Position numbers and translations under genes: made by a program. Below, one piece after another: positions 42,904 through 53,950 of a stretch of 64,000 bases of DNA. The notes beneath the pieces were generated by a model. That model made no database searches, was not told where the DNA came from, and saw nothing but the letters and a program-made list of their open reading frames with translations. The DNA comes from Plenodomus lindquistii (Eukaryota > Ascomycota > Dothideomycetes > Pleosporales > Leptosphaeriaceae), in assembly GCA_025504975.1 (NCBI GenBank), contig JANUWI010000020.1, positions 372,001 through 436,000 of the forward strand. Direction: 5' to 3'. Each line of letters begins with the position of its first letter. Positions within the stretch are counted from its first letter, which is position 1.

Positions 42904-44733
42904 ACGTATTCCACCAGCGAGCCGGTTAAAGTCTGCCAAGCCTTGTACTTATCCCATCGCCCTACCATGGACCAACAACGTTGCGAGCTGCTAATACAGA
43001 ACGAAGGGAGAATACAGCTTGCTATCCAAGCCTACGAAGCCGGCCAATTTAAGAGCCATCGAGCTGCAGCTGCAGCTTTCAGCGTCAATCAACGCAGGCT
43101 CTCTGAACGGATTAACGGAATCACTCCACGCTCCCAAACTCGACCCAACTGCCAGAAGCTCACTGCCACCGAAGAGCAGACGATTGTCCGATATATTCTT
43201 GACCTCGATTCGCGAGGGTTTGCCCCCCGGCTGTGCGAGGTGGAAGATATGGCCAATAAGATACTGGGGGTACGCGACGGGACACCGGTGGGCAAGCACT
43301 GGGCTGAGCGCTTCGTGACGCGCTCCGTCGAGCTCAAGATGGCTTTCAATCGAGCAAAGGACAGGCAGAGGATGAAGCACGAGGATCCAGAGATTATTGG
43401 CGCGTGGTTCAAGTTCGTGGAGGAGACAAAAGTCAAGTACGGCGTCCACGACAACGACGTCCACAACTTCGACGAGACTGGCTTCCAGATGGGCGTGATT
43501 GGGTCCATGAAAGTCGTCACAGGCTCTGAGAGACGTAATCGGCCAGACCTCATCCAGCCGGGCGATCGTGAGTGGGTTACCGTCATCCAGAGCATATGCG
43601 CCTCTGGGGATGCAACCCCGCCTTTCATTATCTACAAGGGACGCGTCCACATCTCTGCGTGGTACGAGGAGGTTGATATACCACACAATTGGAAGGTCTC
43701 AGTCTCTGAGAACGGCTGGACAAACAACGCGCTTAGGCTGGAGTGGTTGAAGCACTTTGACGCGCATACAAAGGCGCGAAAGGTGGGGGCATACCGGTTG
43801 CTGATCTTGGACGGCGACGAGAGCCACCTCAACCAAGAGTTCAAGGACTACTGCGTGGAAAATAAGATCCTAACACTCTGTATGCCCCCCCATTCATCCC
43901 ACATCCTCCAGCCACTTAATGTGGTGTGTTTCTCGCCGTTGAAGCGCAAGTACTCCCAGCGCGTGCGAGACTTGGCACGCCGACGCGTCTTCCACATTAA
44001 CAAGGAAGGCTTCCTCCCGGCCTTCAAAGACGTGTTTTTTGACGTGTTTACGGTTGACAACTGTCGAAAGGCCTTTGAGGCATCAGGGCTAGTCCCTACC
44101 AACGCGCAGGTAGTGTTGGATCGCCTTGAGGTGCGGTTACGTACCCCACCTCAACCCTCCCCTCTGGCAAACCCATGGCAATCGAAGACTCCAAGCAATA
44201 CTCATGAATTTGGGTCTCAGTCAAAGCTCGTACGCGAGTCCTTTACTCGGTCGCCTGTAACTGCACAAGCTGGCTTCTCACAGCTCGTGAAAGGGGCTGA
44301 ACTAATGCTGCACCAAAACGCTCTTCTTCAAGCCCGTAACCACGAGCTTGAGGAGCAATTGGCGGAGATGACAAAGAGGAAGGGGCGTAAAAGAAAGAGG
44401 ATCCAGCAAGGAGGCACTCTTGAGTACGGTGCCGGGTCGCAGGCTGCTACAGCCTCGACTGCGGCGCCTAATCCATCAAAACGTGCGCGTGGTGGTGGTG
44501 GTCAAGCACCTGCTCAACCAGGTGTCCGACGCTGTGGCAATTGCGGAGGGACTGGGCACAACGCTCGTACGTGCCAGAAAGGTTCAGAAAGTACTTCTGA
44601 ATCAGATGCGAGCTCTGTAGTGATAGGTTCAGATGTTGATAGTAATAATAATGATAGTTGAAACTATAGTGTTCATGATGCCAAGGAAAACTGTTGGGTT
44701 CACTGGGTTGTCGGGTTAACTGGTGGAATACAT
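42904..44733 (+). mobile_element. Pogo/DDE_1 transposon, family 2, copy A
   Basis: 1830 bp between TA dinucleotides. The left end is ACGTATTCCACCAGCGAGCC. The right end is degenerate (GGTGGAATACAT with several changes and a weakened inner repeat) compared with copy B. High GC in contrast to the neighbouring AT-rich block. Confidence 0.9.
42967..44661 (+). CDS. DDE_1 transposase, copy A (catalytic Asp replaced)
   Basis: 564 residues from ATG 42967 (MDQQRCELL). The N-terminal Psq/Tc5-type helix-turn-helix region spans residues 10-110, and the DDE_1 catalytic domain about 170-350: HNFDETGF (first Asp), LLILDGDESH (second; His to Asp next to it) and HILQPLNVVCF. In copy B the last reads LQPLDVVCF, so the third catalytic Asp is Asn here (G to A). 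A Lys/Arg-rich stretch (KRKGRKRKRI) and a CCHC knuckle CGNCGGTGHNARTC precede an acidic Ser/Asp/Asn tail. The frame is complete, but the enzyme is predicted inactive. Confidence 0.93.
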   Translation: MDQQRCELLIQNEGRIQLAIQAYEAGQFKSHRAAAAAFSVNQRRLSERINGITPRSQTRPNCQKLTATEEQTIVRYILDLDSRGFAPRLCEVEDMANKILGVRDGTPVGKHWAERFVTRSVELKMAFNRAKDRQRMKHEDPEIIGAWFKFVEETKVKYGVHDNDVHNFDETGFQMGVIGSMKVVTGSERRNRPDLIQPGDREWVTVIQSICASGDATPPFIIYKGRVHISAWYEEVDIPHNWKVSVSENGWTNNALRLEWLKHFDAHTKARKVGAYRLLILDGDESHLNQEFKDYCVENKILTLCMPPHSSHILQPLNVVCFSPLKRKYSQRVRDLARRRVFHINKEGFLPAFKDVFFDVFTVDNCRKAFEASGLVPTNAQVVLDRLEVRLRTPPQPSPLANPWQSKTPSNTHEFGSQSKLVRESFTRSPVTAQAGFSQLVKGAELMLHQNALLQARNHELEEQLAEMTKRKGRKRKRIQQGGTLEYGAGSQAATASTAAPNPSKRARGGGGQAPAQPGVRRCGNCGGTGHNARTCQKGSESTSESDASSVVIGSDVDSNNNDS

Positions 44734-45043
44734 TATATATATATATAACGTACTCCACGGGCGAGTGGCCGGCACGGGCGAGTGGCCGGAGCGATTTTAC
44801 ACTAAAAAATTAAAGAAAATCAAAAGATTATCTCTAGAACTACTAGGTAGATTTCTATAAGATTTTAATACAATTATTCTATATATTATAGAGGGTAAGT
44901 TCTAGAATTTTAGAGGCCTAGGCCTAAAATAGAAAGAGATATAAAGAAATACGCTAAAATAATCTCTATATTTTATATTTATTTTAATAACTTCTTCCCA
45001 TTTAGGCCTAGCCTTTTAGTATTTTAAAACTAGAATATTTATA

Positions 45044-46905
45044 ACGTACTCCACGGGCGAGTGTCCCACACGGGCGAGTGTCCCAGCCATGCCAAGACCC
45101 CACCAAACTTCATACTACCATCAATGTCGCAACGCAACAACGTAAAGAAGTCTTCAGACGAATCTCAGATACAGCTTGCTATACAGGCTATCCAAAGAGA
45201 CGCGACACGTACTGTGCCACAGGCTGCAGCTACCTATAACGTCTGCCGAAGGACCCTCTTACGACGACGCGCTGGAAAGCAACCCCGACGCGATTGCAAG
45301 CCTAACTCAATGAAGCTGCTTAAGACTGAAGAGGAGGTGATTGTAAAGCATGTCCTTGACCTCGCTGCGAGAGGATTTCCGCCCCAGCTCGCTGCTGTTA
45401 AAGATATGGCTGATTCTTTGCTCGAAGCCCGACACCGCGACCCTACTGGCAAGAATTGGGCTGCAACCTTTGTCAAGCGTCGCCCTGAGCTTAAAGTGAA
45501 GTTTAATCGCAAGTAAGATTACAAGAGAGCCCTCTGTGAAGACCCAGTGATAATAGGCGACTGGTTCCGGCTTGTGGAGAATACCAAAGCCAAGTACGGC
45601 ATCCAGGACGAAGACATCTACAACTTCGACGAGACAGGCTTCATGATGGGCGTCATATCAACTGGGGCAGTTGTCACAGGTGCCGACTATCAAGGGCGTC
45701 CAAAATCGGTGCAGCAGGGCAACCGGGAGTGGACTACAGTGATCCAGGGCATCAACGCGATGGGGTGGGCTATCCCTCCCTTCATCATCTTTGCCGGCAA
45801 GCACCACCTCTCTGCCTGGTACAAGGAGCCCAGCCTGCCTCGGGACTGGGCTCTTGCAGTCTCTGAGAACGGCTGGACAGACAATGGGCTTGGTCTAGAC
45901 TGGTTAAAGCACTTTGACAAGCACACAAAAGAGCGTACTGTTGGCACAGTACGTCTGCTCATAGTCGACGGTCATGAGAGCCACAACTCGCTTGAGTTCC
46001 ACCAGTACTGCGAGGAACACAAGATTATGACCCTCTGCATGCCTCCTCATTCGTCGCACCTCCTGCAGCCGCTTGACGTTGGTTGTTTTGCGCCTCTGAA
46101 GAAGGCGTATGGCCGCCAAGCCGAGAATCTGATGCGCAACCGGATCAACCACATCACCAAGATCGAGTTCTTGCCGTGCTTTATTGCTGCTTTCAATGCT
46201 GCCATTACTCAAAGCAATATCCAGGGAGGCTTTCGAGGCGCGGGCTTGGTTCCCTTTGACCCAGAGGCTGTGATATCTGGCCTTGACATCAAGCTGCGTA
46301 CGCCGTCACCCCCTGCCGTCAACAATGAGCCCTGGCACTCCCAGACCCCAAGCAATACCCTGCAATTTGGGTCGCAATCGAAGCTCCTTGAAGAGAGGAT
46401 TCGAAGCCATGTGGATAGCTCGCCAACCGCCATGGTTGATGCGCTTGAAAAGTTCAGCAAAGGCGCAGCGTTGATGGCGCATCAGATGGTGTTGATGCGC
46501 AATGAAGTCGTTGAGCTTCGAGCAGCGAATGAGGCCGCCACGCGACGTAAATCGCACAAGAGGAAGCGGGTACAGAAGCAGGGTACCCTTACGGTCGAGG
46601 AGGGCCTACGCTTGACAACTCTAAAGGAGTTTGCGGCGCGTGGTGATGGGAAGAAGGCGTCGAAGAGGGTGCGCGCTAAAGGAGGCGAACCCACCCAACG
46701 GCGCTGTAGACGCTGCGGTGAGGGTAGGCACAACGCGCGCACATGCAAGCAAGAAGTAGAGTGTATTTCTGAATAGATTGGCTTACTACGATTTCTACGT
46801 ACTGTTGTTGCTTGTCGTGCAGTACTGTTGCAAGAGTACGTTTTGGTGGGGTCTTGGCATGGCTGGGACACTCGCCCGTGTGGGACACTCGCCCGTGGAG
46901 TACGT
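45044..46905 (+). mobile_element. Pogo/DDE_1 transposon, family 1, copy 2
   Basis: 1862 bp, flanked by TA. Both ends carry a matching 60-plus-bp inverted repeat: ACGTACTCCACGGGCGAGTG, then TCCCA, a second CACGGGCGAGTGTCCCA unit, and GCCATGCCAAGACCCCACCA. Inserted into the RIPped MITE and not itself RIPped. Confidence 0.92.
45124..46776 (+). pseudogene. Family 1 pogo transposase with a single nonsense codon
   Basis: From ATG 45124 (MSQRNNVKKSS) the frame is intact except for TAA at 45514-45516, where the sister copy has TAC (Tyr). This is C to A, not a RIP change. Downstream, in the same frame: IYNFDETGF (first Asp), LLIVDGHESH (second), LQPLDVGCFAPLK (third), the KRKRVQKQG basic region and a CCHC knuckle CRRCGEGRHNARTC. 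About 550 residues in all. All catalytic residues are present, so one substitution separates it from a full frame. A downstream start at about 45540 would leave the DDE domain without its DNA-binding part. Confidence 0.92.
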
Positions 46906-47047
46906 TATAGGTGTAGCTAAGGCCTAAAATATATAGAATTTATTATAGCCTCTTTAAAAAGTTATTAAGGTGTAAAATTCGTAGTTTTTAGTATAAAATC
47001 TCTCTAGCTACTTACCTATACTAGCTACTTACCTATAGAGTACGTTA

Positions 47048-47306
47048 TATAGTTTAGTAAACTATAAAAGCTTATATATAAAAATATATATAATTATAAA
47101 TAGAAAATCTTTTTATAAATATAATCTTATAATAACTTTAGGTTATTAATCTAATAGATTATATCTAAATTAGCTATATCTACTAGTAATAGTAATATAT
47201 ACTATATATAATAGCTTAATATAAAACTATTATTATCTATACTACTAGTAGAAAAAACTAGAATAATATATTAAAAATGTATTAATATAGATTAATATAA
47301 TATAAC
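47048..47306. other. AT-rich RIP-degraded sequence
   Basis: Almost free of G and C apart from CTAG/TAG contexts. No recognisable element. Confidence 0.6.
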
Positions 47307-47889
47307 TATAAAATTATTTTATTTATATAGTATTCTAAGTTTTACTAGTTAGTTTAAAACTAGATTTAACTTTATATATAGAAAATAATTGAATTACGTA
47401 AGCTATATTATAGCTAGCTAGTTTACTTTTAGTAGATCTAAAAGAAAAAGGTTTATACTCTCTAATATAATAAATATTATTTTATAAGGCCTAGTATAGA
47501 GCTAGATTAAATTCTCTAAAATTTCTATCTATATAAATAGAGTTATAACTAGCTAGATAGAATAATTACGTAATTACTGTAGTTTTAATTTTTTACTATT
47601 AACTAGTTTTTTACTAGTATTTTCTTGTAAAATATTAGTATTATAAATTATAGAGATAATACTAGAATTTAGAATTTAAAAGGAATTAAAAAGTTTAAAA
47701 ATATTATTAATTCTATAGTAACTACCTATATAAATAAAAGCTTAGCTCTATGTTCTATAGGTATCTAGAATTTAAATAATTATCTCTATATTATTATTTA
47801 TTTCTATATACTTCTATAATTATTATTATATTAATTACCTATTTAGAACTAGCTTTTAAATTCTATTTCTATTTAGAGTAGAAGTTTTA

Positions 47890-48071
47890 TTATTATAGAA
47901 ATAGGTACTTAGAAACAATTAGAAGATAGATTATTATTTAACTAGCTAGAAAGATATTCTACTATATCTACCTTTACTACGTAGAATTACGTAGGCATAA
48001 ATAAAGGAGCTTAATAGAAAATTCTAAAATTAAGTAGATATAGTGTTAGCTAACTACTATATACATATAAT
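47890..48071 (-). mobile_element. RIPped solo LTR of the 182-bp copia family
   Basis: Matches the 42416-42597 LTR after C-to-T and G-to-A changes on both strands (for example CTACGTGGGATCACGTAGGC becomes CTACGTAGAATTACGTAGGC; TACGTGCAACA becomes TACATATAATA). It is absent from the corresponding place in the second old LTR (about 56670-56690), which serves as an empty site. Confidence 0.82.
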
Positions 48072-48784
48072 ACCTGCATTTTATTATTATTCTACTAAAA
48101 TTAATTATTCTATAGGTTATAAGCCTAGTAGTTTATATTTTATAAAGATTTTATTTACTCTAGTTTACTAGTATTTTCCTATTTAGAATTAACTAGAAAT
48201 AAAGATTAAGAATCTAGTTTACTAAATTGAGTTTAGAACTATGTAGTTTATTATACTTTTATATTTTCTTAGTAAATTATTACTAGAAATATTTATAGAT
48301 ATTAGATTTTAGTATTACTATATATTATTTACTAGTTAAAATAGAGTATAATATTAAATAACAATTAGTTTAATATAGTATTATCTAAGGCTTTATTTTA
48401 TAATAAATCTATACTTACTTTTTTTCTAGAAAAAGAAAGTATAATTTTATATTATTATAGTATATTTAATACACGTAATATATATTTTTTAGAAGTTTTA
48501 CTAAGATTTTCTTTAGTAGAGTAGCTACTTTTCTATTTTAGAAGTTTTAAAAGTATATTTATAAGTAGATTTAAAGTGTTTTTTAAACTATATTACTATA
48601 ATAAAATATAAATTTCTATTTTATTATTAGTAGCTAATTCTTTATTACCTATAGTAATAAAAGTTAAAGTTATTTTACTTACTATAAGAAATAAAGCCTA
48701 TATATAGTTTATTTATTAGATTTATTAACTATTTATATTTACTATAATTAAAAAAGAAGGATAAAATAATTATTATAATACCTA

Positions 48785-50631
48785 ACGTATTCCACCAGCG
48801 AGCCGGTCAACCCAGCGAGCCGGTCAAAATCTGCCAAGCCTTGTACTTATCCCATCGCCCTACCATGGACCAACAACGTCGCGAGCTGCTAATACAGAAC
48901 GAAGGGAGAATACAGCTTGCTATCCAAGCCTACGAAGCCGGCCAATTTAAGAGCCATCGAGCTGCAGCTGCAGCTTTCAGCGTCAATCAACGCAGGCTCT
49001 CTGAACGGATTAACGGAATCACTCCACGCTCCCAAACTCGACCTAACTGCCAGAAACTCACTGCCACCGAAGAGCAGACGATTGTCCGATATATTCTCAA
49101 CCTTGATTCGCGAGGGTTTGCCCCCCGGCTGTGCGAGGTAGAAGATATGGCCAATAAGATACTAGGGGTACGCGACGGGACACCGGTGGGCAAGCACTGG
49201 GCTGAGCGCTTTGTAACGCGCTCCGGCGAGCTCAAGATGGCTTTCAATCGAGCAAAGGATAGGCAGAGGATAAGGCAGGAGGATCCAGAGATCATTGGCG
49301 CGTGGTTCAAGCTCGTGGATGAGACAAAAGCCAAGTACGGTGTCCAGGACAACGACGTCCACAACTTCGACGAGACTGGCTTCCAGATGGGCGTAATTGG
49401 GTCTATGAAAGTCGTCACAGGCTCTGAGAGACGTAATCGGCCAGACCTCATCCAGCCGGGCGATCGTGAGTGGGTTACCGTTATCCAGAGCATATGCGCC
49501 TCAGGGGATGCAACCCCGCCTTTTATTATCTACAAAGGACGTGTACACATCTCTGCGTGGTACGAGGAGGCCAGTATCCCTTACAACTGGAAACTCTCAG
49601 TCTCTGAGAACGGCTGGACAAATAACGCGCTTGGGCTGGAGTGGTTGAAGCACTTTGACGCGCATACAAAGGCGCAAAAGGTGGGGGTATACCGGTTGCT
49701 GATCTTGGACGGCCACGAGAGCCACCTTAACCAAGAGTTTAAGGACTACTGCGTGGAGAACAAGATCCTAACACTCTGTATGCCCCCCCATTCATCCCAC
49801 ATCCTCCAGCCACTTGATGTGGTGTGTTTCTCGCCGTTGAAGCGCAAGTACTCCCAGCGCGTGCGAGACTTGGCACGCCGACGCGTCTTCCACATCAACA
49901 AGGAAGGCTTCCTCCCAGCCTTCAAAGACGCGTTTTTTGACGTGTTTACGGTTGACAACTGTCGAAAGGCCTTTGAGGCATCAGGGCTAGTCCCTACCAA
50001 CGCGCAGGTAGTGTTGGATCGCCTTGAGGTGCGGTTACGTACCCCACCTCAACCCTCCCCTCCGGCAAACCCATGGCAATCGAAGACTCCAAGCAATACT
50101 CATGAATTTGGGTCTCAGTCAAAGCTCGTACGCGAGTCCTTTACTCGGTCGCCTGTAACTGCACAAGCTGGCTTCTCACAGCTCGTGAAAGGGGCTGAAC
50201 TAATGCTGCACCAAAACGCTCTTCTTCAAGCCCGTAACCACGAGCTTGAGGAGCAATTGGCGGAGATGACAAAGAGGAAGGGGCGTAAAAGAAAGAGGAT
50301 CCAGCAAGGAGGCACTCTTGAGTACGGTGCCGGGTCGCAGGCTGCTACAGCCTCGACTGCGGCGCCTAATCTATTAAAACGTGCGCGTGGTGGTGGTGGT
50401 CAAGCACCTGCTCAACCAGGTGTCCGACGCTGTGGCAATTGTGGAGGGACTGGGCACAACGCTCGTACGTGCCAGAAAGGTTCAGAAAGTACTTCTGAAT
50501 CAGATGCGAGCTCTATAGCGGTAGAGTCAGATGTTGATAGTAATAATAATGACGATTGAAAACTTGGTGTTCATGATGCCAAGCTATTTTGACCGGCTCG
50601 CTGGGTTGACCGGCTCGCTGGTGGAATACGT
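48785..50631 (+). mobile_element. Pogo/DDE_1 transposon, family 2, copy B (apparently intact)
   Basis: 1847 bp between TA dinucleotides inside the RIPped LTR. Both ends are a matching inverted repeat of about 47 bp: ACGTATTCCACCAGCGAGCC, then GGTCAACC and a second CAGCGAGCCGGTCAA unit. It has no RIP signature although its surroundings are saturated with it, so it inserted after RIP. Confidence 0.94.
48865..50559 (+). CDS. DDE_1 transposase, copy B (all catalytic residues present)
   Basis: 564 residues from ATG 48865 (MDQQRRELL); the in-frame TTG upstream is not needed. The N-terminal helix-turn-helix (IQLAIQAYEAGQFKSHRAAA) and Tc5-type region are followed by DDE_1 with HNFDETGF, LLILDGHESH and HILQPLDVVCFSPLK, giving the three Asp of pogo enzymes. 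A Lys/Arg-rich linker and a CCHC knuckle (CGNCGGTGHNARTC) lie near the C terminus, which ends in an acidic Ser/Asn tail. It differs from copy A at only a few percent of positions. Intact ends and an intact frame make it a candidate for an active element. Confidence 0.95.
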   Translation: MDQQRRELLIQNEGRIQLAIQAYEAGQFKSHRAAAAAFSVNQRRLSERINGITPRSQTRPNCQKLTATEEQTIVRYILNLDSRGFAPRLCEVEDMANKILGVRDGTPVGKHWAERFVTRSGELKMAFNRAKDRQRIRQEDPEIIGAWFKLVDETKAKYGVQDNDVHNFDETGFQMGVIGSMKVVTGSERRNRPDLIQPGDREWVTVIQSICASGDATPPFIIYKGRVHISAWYEEASIPYNWKLSVSENGWTNNALGLEWLKHFDAHTKAQKVGVYRLLILDGHESHLNQEFKDYCVENKILTLCMPPHSSHILQPLDVVCFSPLKRKYSQRVRDLARRRVFHINKEGFLPAFKDAFFDVFTVDNCRKAFEASGLVPTNAQVVLDRLEVRLRTPPQPSPPANPWQSKTPSNTHEFGSQSKLVRESFTRSPVTAQAGFSQLVKGAELMLHQNALLQARNHELEEQLAEMTKRKGRKRKRIQQGGTLEYGAGSQAATASTAAPNLLKRARGGGGQAPAQPGVRRCGNCGGTGHNARTCQKGSESTSESDASSIAVESDVDSNNNDD

Positions 50632-51854
50632 TATTAAAAAACTAAAAGTTTAATAGAGTTTTTACTCTATAATTACTTAACTACTTTACTACTAGTAAAA
50701 TAAAAATATTACTAGTTTAAATAAAATAGGAATAAATTATATTAGGTAATATTATAAAATAATAAATAAAATAGGTATTATTATTACATAAATAATATCT
50801 AAATACTACTATTATTTTTCTATAAAAGAAAATAGTAGAAATTAGAAAACTATACTATTTACCTATTATAACTATAGTATAGAAAAGTAGACTTCTAGTA
50901 ATTATTATAAGCTAGTTTTAACTAGTACTAATTTTAACTATTAGTATTATATACCCCTACTAGTTCTATTAAATTTTTTAGTTAGGAAATTACGCTAGTA
51001 CTAAAAGGGAATTTATAAAATCTAATTGGGTTACTTTTTACTAAAGTACCTAGAATTTTACTTTAAAATTAAAATGTTATAATTACTAAAAGCTATTGAT
51101 TTAATTATATATATAATATTATATTATTATATAGAATTAAGAATAAGTAATAATAATATTACTTTAAACTTTTTTAAACTAAAAGGTTCTATTAATTATA
51201 GTTTATAGGCTATAAGAATAGAAGCTACTCTAATATAAAAAGATTATATATTTTGTATTAGAGGAGATAGTTTTTCTCTAGATTTAGAGTTAAATGCTTT
51301 AGCCTCTAAAGTAACTAGCCTAATTAAGTTAGCGTTAGAAGATAGGCCTCTACTATAATGTAGACATATTATAAACCCTTATAATTTATAAGTTTATTTA
51401 GAAAATCTATATACAGCTAGTAGATTTAGTAGTAAATTTCTTCTATCTAAAGAATTAATTAATACTAAATCATCTAATTATAAAAATAATTTAGAAGGTT
51501 ATATTAATACTTTTAAGCAAAGATCTTTAGATCTAGAAGCTAAAGATATTTTATTACCTAATAAATTTGTGCTAGCTCTATTTCTTAATAATCTAAATAA
51601 TAAAGATTTTAATTATATTGTTACTATAATTACATAAGGATTACGAAATAATAATAATAATATAAATATAGATGAAATAACAGCATAACTTCTAGATGAA
51701 AATAAAAGAATTAAAGGATATAGTAAAGTAAATAACTATAATCTGCATATTACTTCTTTTAGTAGTAATACTAGTTAAAAAAGAGATAATTATAATAATT
51801 ATAATTATTAAAATAATATATCTAATTAAGATGTAGAAATAACTATGTAAATAA

Positions 51855-52151
51855 ATGAAAAACTATAATTCTAAAAATAAAAATAATAGTAATAAAGCTA
51901 GTTATTTATGTAATTATTGTAATAAGAAAGGGCATCTAGAAAATAAATGTTTTAAAAAGTACTCTAACCTTATTAAAAACAATAATGAAAATAAAAAAAG
52001 AGAAGAAAATCTTTTAGTAACTAATACTAGTTATAATACTAGTAGTACTATAGATTTTATTCTAGATTCTAGTGCTACTATACACACCTGTTATATTAAG
52101 GAACTATTTATTAATAATACTCTAAAAAATAGTAATATAACTATTAGATAG
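51855..52151 (+). pseudogene. Gag zinc knuckle and protease fragment (RIPped copia)
   Basis: 98 residues: Asn/Lys-rich leader, knuckle C-x2-C-x4-H-x4-C at about residues 19-32, and LDSSATIH (aspartic protease, D-S-G changed to D-S-S) at about 74. An identical copy lies at 58620-58916. Confidence 0.8.
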
Positions 52152-53563
52152 GGTAATACTAATAATAGTATTAAAGCAAGTAGTATAGAAGATATAGAAT
52201 TAGAATTTACGTCTACTAAATAATTAGTAAGACTAAATAATGTATTATTTATCCTATAATTAGAGGTTAATCTATTAAGTTTACATCTTATTACTAAACA
52301 AGATTATAAACTAAACTTAATAAAGAATACTGTAGTATTTATACTTCTAAAAATACTTTATTATCTAAAGGATTTTATAAAGGAGGAGTTAGCGTTTTTA
52401 GTACAACTAGTATAAAAACTAATAATAGCTATAAGTCTAAAGCTATTGTAAATACTACTAATTCTAATCTAGAAGATTTAGATAGTAAGTTAGATTTAAT
52501 AGATCCTAATAAAGAGGATACTATAATAAATAAATCTATTAATCTAGAAGAGATTAATCCTATTATAGAAAAAGAAACTATAGAAGATAATAATCTAGAT
52601 AATAATACTATACAAAGTAGTAGTATTAATAAAAAGGAGATTATTAAATATAATAATAACTCTATAGATTTTATACATAATAGATTAGGATATATAAATC
52701 TTAATACTATTAAAAAGATTAATAGTAGTACTAAATATAGTACTACTTTAGATTTTAAGGATCTAGAATCTACTAAAGTTAGCTTAGATAATTGTATTAT
52801 TTATATACAAGCTAAGCTAACTCAAAGTAGAAATATAGAAGCTAGTAATAAAGTTACTACTTATTTAAACCTTATCTATATAGATATAGGAGGTCCTATA
52901 AATCCTAAAACTTTTAGAGAATTTAAATACTATATTACTTTTAGAGATGCTTTTACTAAATATTTAGTAATAAAGCTTTTAAAAAGTAGAAAAGATATAG
53001 TTAATATTATTAAAGAAACTATAATAGAACTAGAATTAGAAGCTAAAAATAATTCTATTTTAGTTACTATAGAATTAGTTAATAATACTACGCTAAGTAG
53101 TAATATTAATAATTCTAGTAATAGTAATAATAACTTTAATAATAATAACGTTAAAGCGTTACAATTTAATAACGAGTTTATTTCTACAGATTTAAATAAT
53201 TATTTAAAATCTAAAGGGATTATAACTAGACTTTCTGCTCCTAATACCCCTAAGTAAAATAAAGTAGTAGAAGTAATAAATAGAGTACTATTTAATTAAG
53301 TTAGAGCTTTATTAATTAACTTTTATTTACCTAAATCTTTATAGAGAGAAGCTTTACTAACAGCTACTTATTTATATAATAGAATTCCTAACAGTTCTAT
53401 TAATTTTAAAACTCCCTATAAACTCAAATATAAAATATTACCTAATATAGATAATATTAAAATATTTAGAAGTTTAGCTTACTATAAAGAGCCTAAAGCT
53501 TTTATTAAAAAGTTAGTCTCTAGAGTAACTCTTTATTATTTAATAGAATTTATAGCTAATAAT

Positions 53564-53950
53564 ATGTATAAGCTTTATAATCCTATTATAAATAAAGCTA
53601 TAAATGCTAGAGATTGCGTTATATTAGAAGGTTATTTTTATAAACCTAATAATAATAATAACGTACAAGAATTATTTACTAAATTAGATACTATAAATTC
53701 TAATCGTAACTCTAATAATAATAGTAAAAAGACCCTATTCTATTCTAGTAATAGACTAGAAATGGATAATTATTGTAAAAATAAATTAGTTAATCTAGTA
53801 ATTGTATCTAAAAAGAATAATAAAGATATATTATATAATAACTCTATTATATATAATATATTAAGTACGCCTAGTACTAATCTAGATTCTAAAACTTATA
53901 AAGAAGTTTTATTACATGAAAATAAAGATTCTTATTTATCTACTATTTAA
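53564..53950 (+). pseudogene. Integrase C-terminal/linker fragment (RIPped copia)
   Basis: A 128-residue Asn-rich frame starting MYKLYNPIINKAINARDCVI, corresponding to the end of the integrase region (YRLYNP-type motif followed by the RDV-type motif) and the variable linker before RT. Open only because RIP rarely made stops here. Confidence 0.6.

Larger units (their letters stand above)
44748..47045 (+). mobile_element. 434-bp family 1 MITE, half RIPped, with nested pogo element
   Basis: The left end is unmutated: ACGTACTCCACGGGCGAGTG, then GCCGG repeated. The right end (ending 47045, TA after) reads CTAGCTACTTACCTATAGAG before TACGT, the exact C-to-T/G-to-A version of the same inverted sequence, in two tandem units. 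The body (44796-45043 and 46908-46990) is AT-rich non-coding sequence. The complete 45044-46905 element sits inside. Confidence 0.8.
47307..51060 (+). repeat. LTR of old RIPped copia element (interrupted)
   Basis: Starts TATAAAATTATTTTATTTAT, as does 56090, and matches 56090-57825 throughout apart from two insertions: a RIPped solo LTR (about 47890-48071) and pogo copy B (48785-50631 with its TA). Removing both leaves about 1.72 kb, close to the length of the second LTR. The 3' limit is approximate. Heavily AT-biased. Confidence 0.8.

Noticed and set aside
42943..42966. Extra N-terminal residues of the pogo transposases (MYLSHRPT)
   Set aside because: They begin at a TTG. The ATG eight codons downstream (42967, 48865) is the sensible start.
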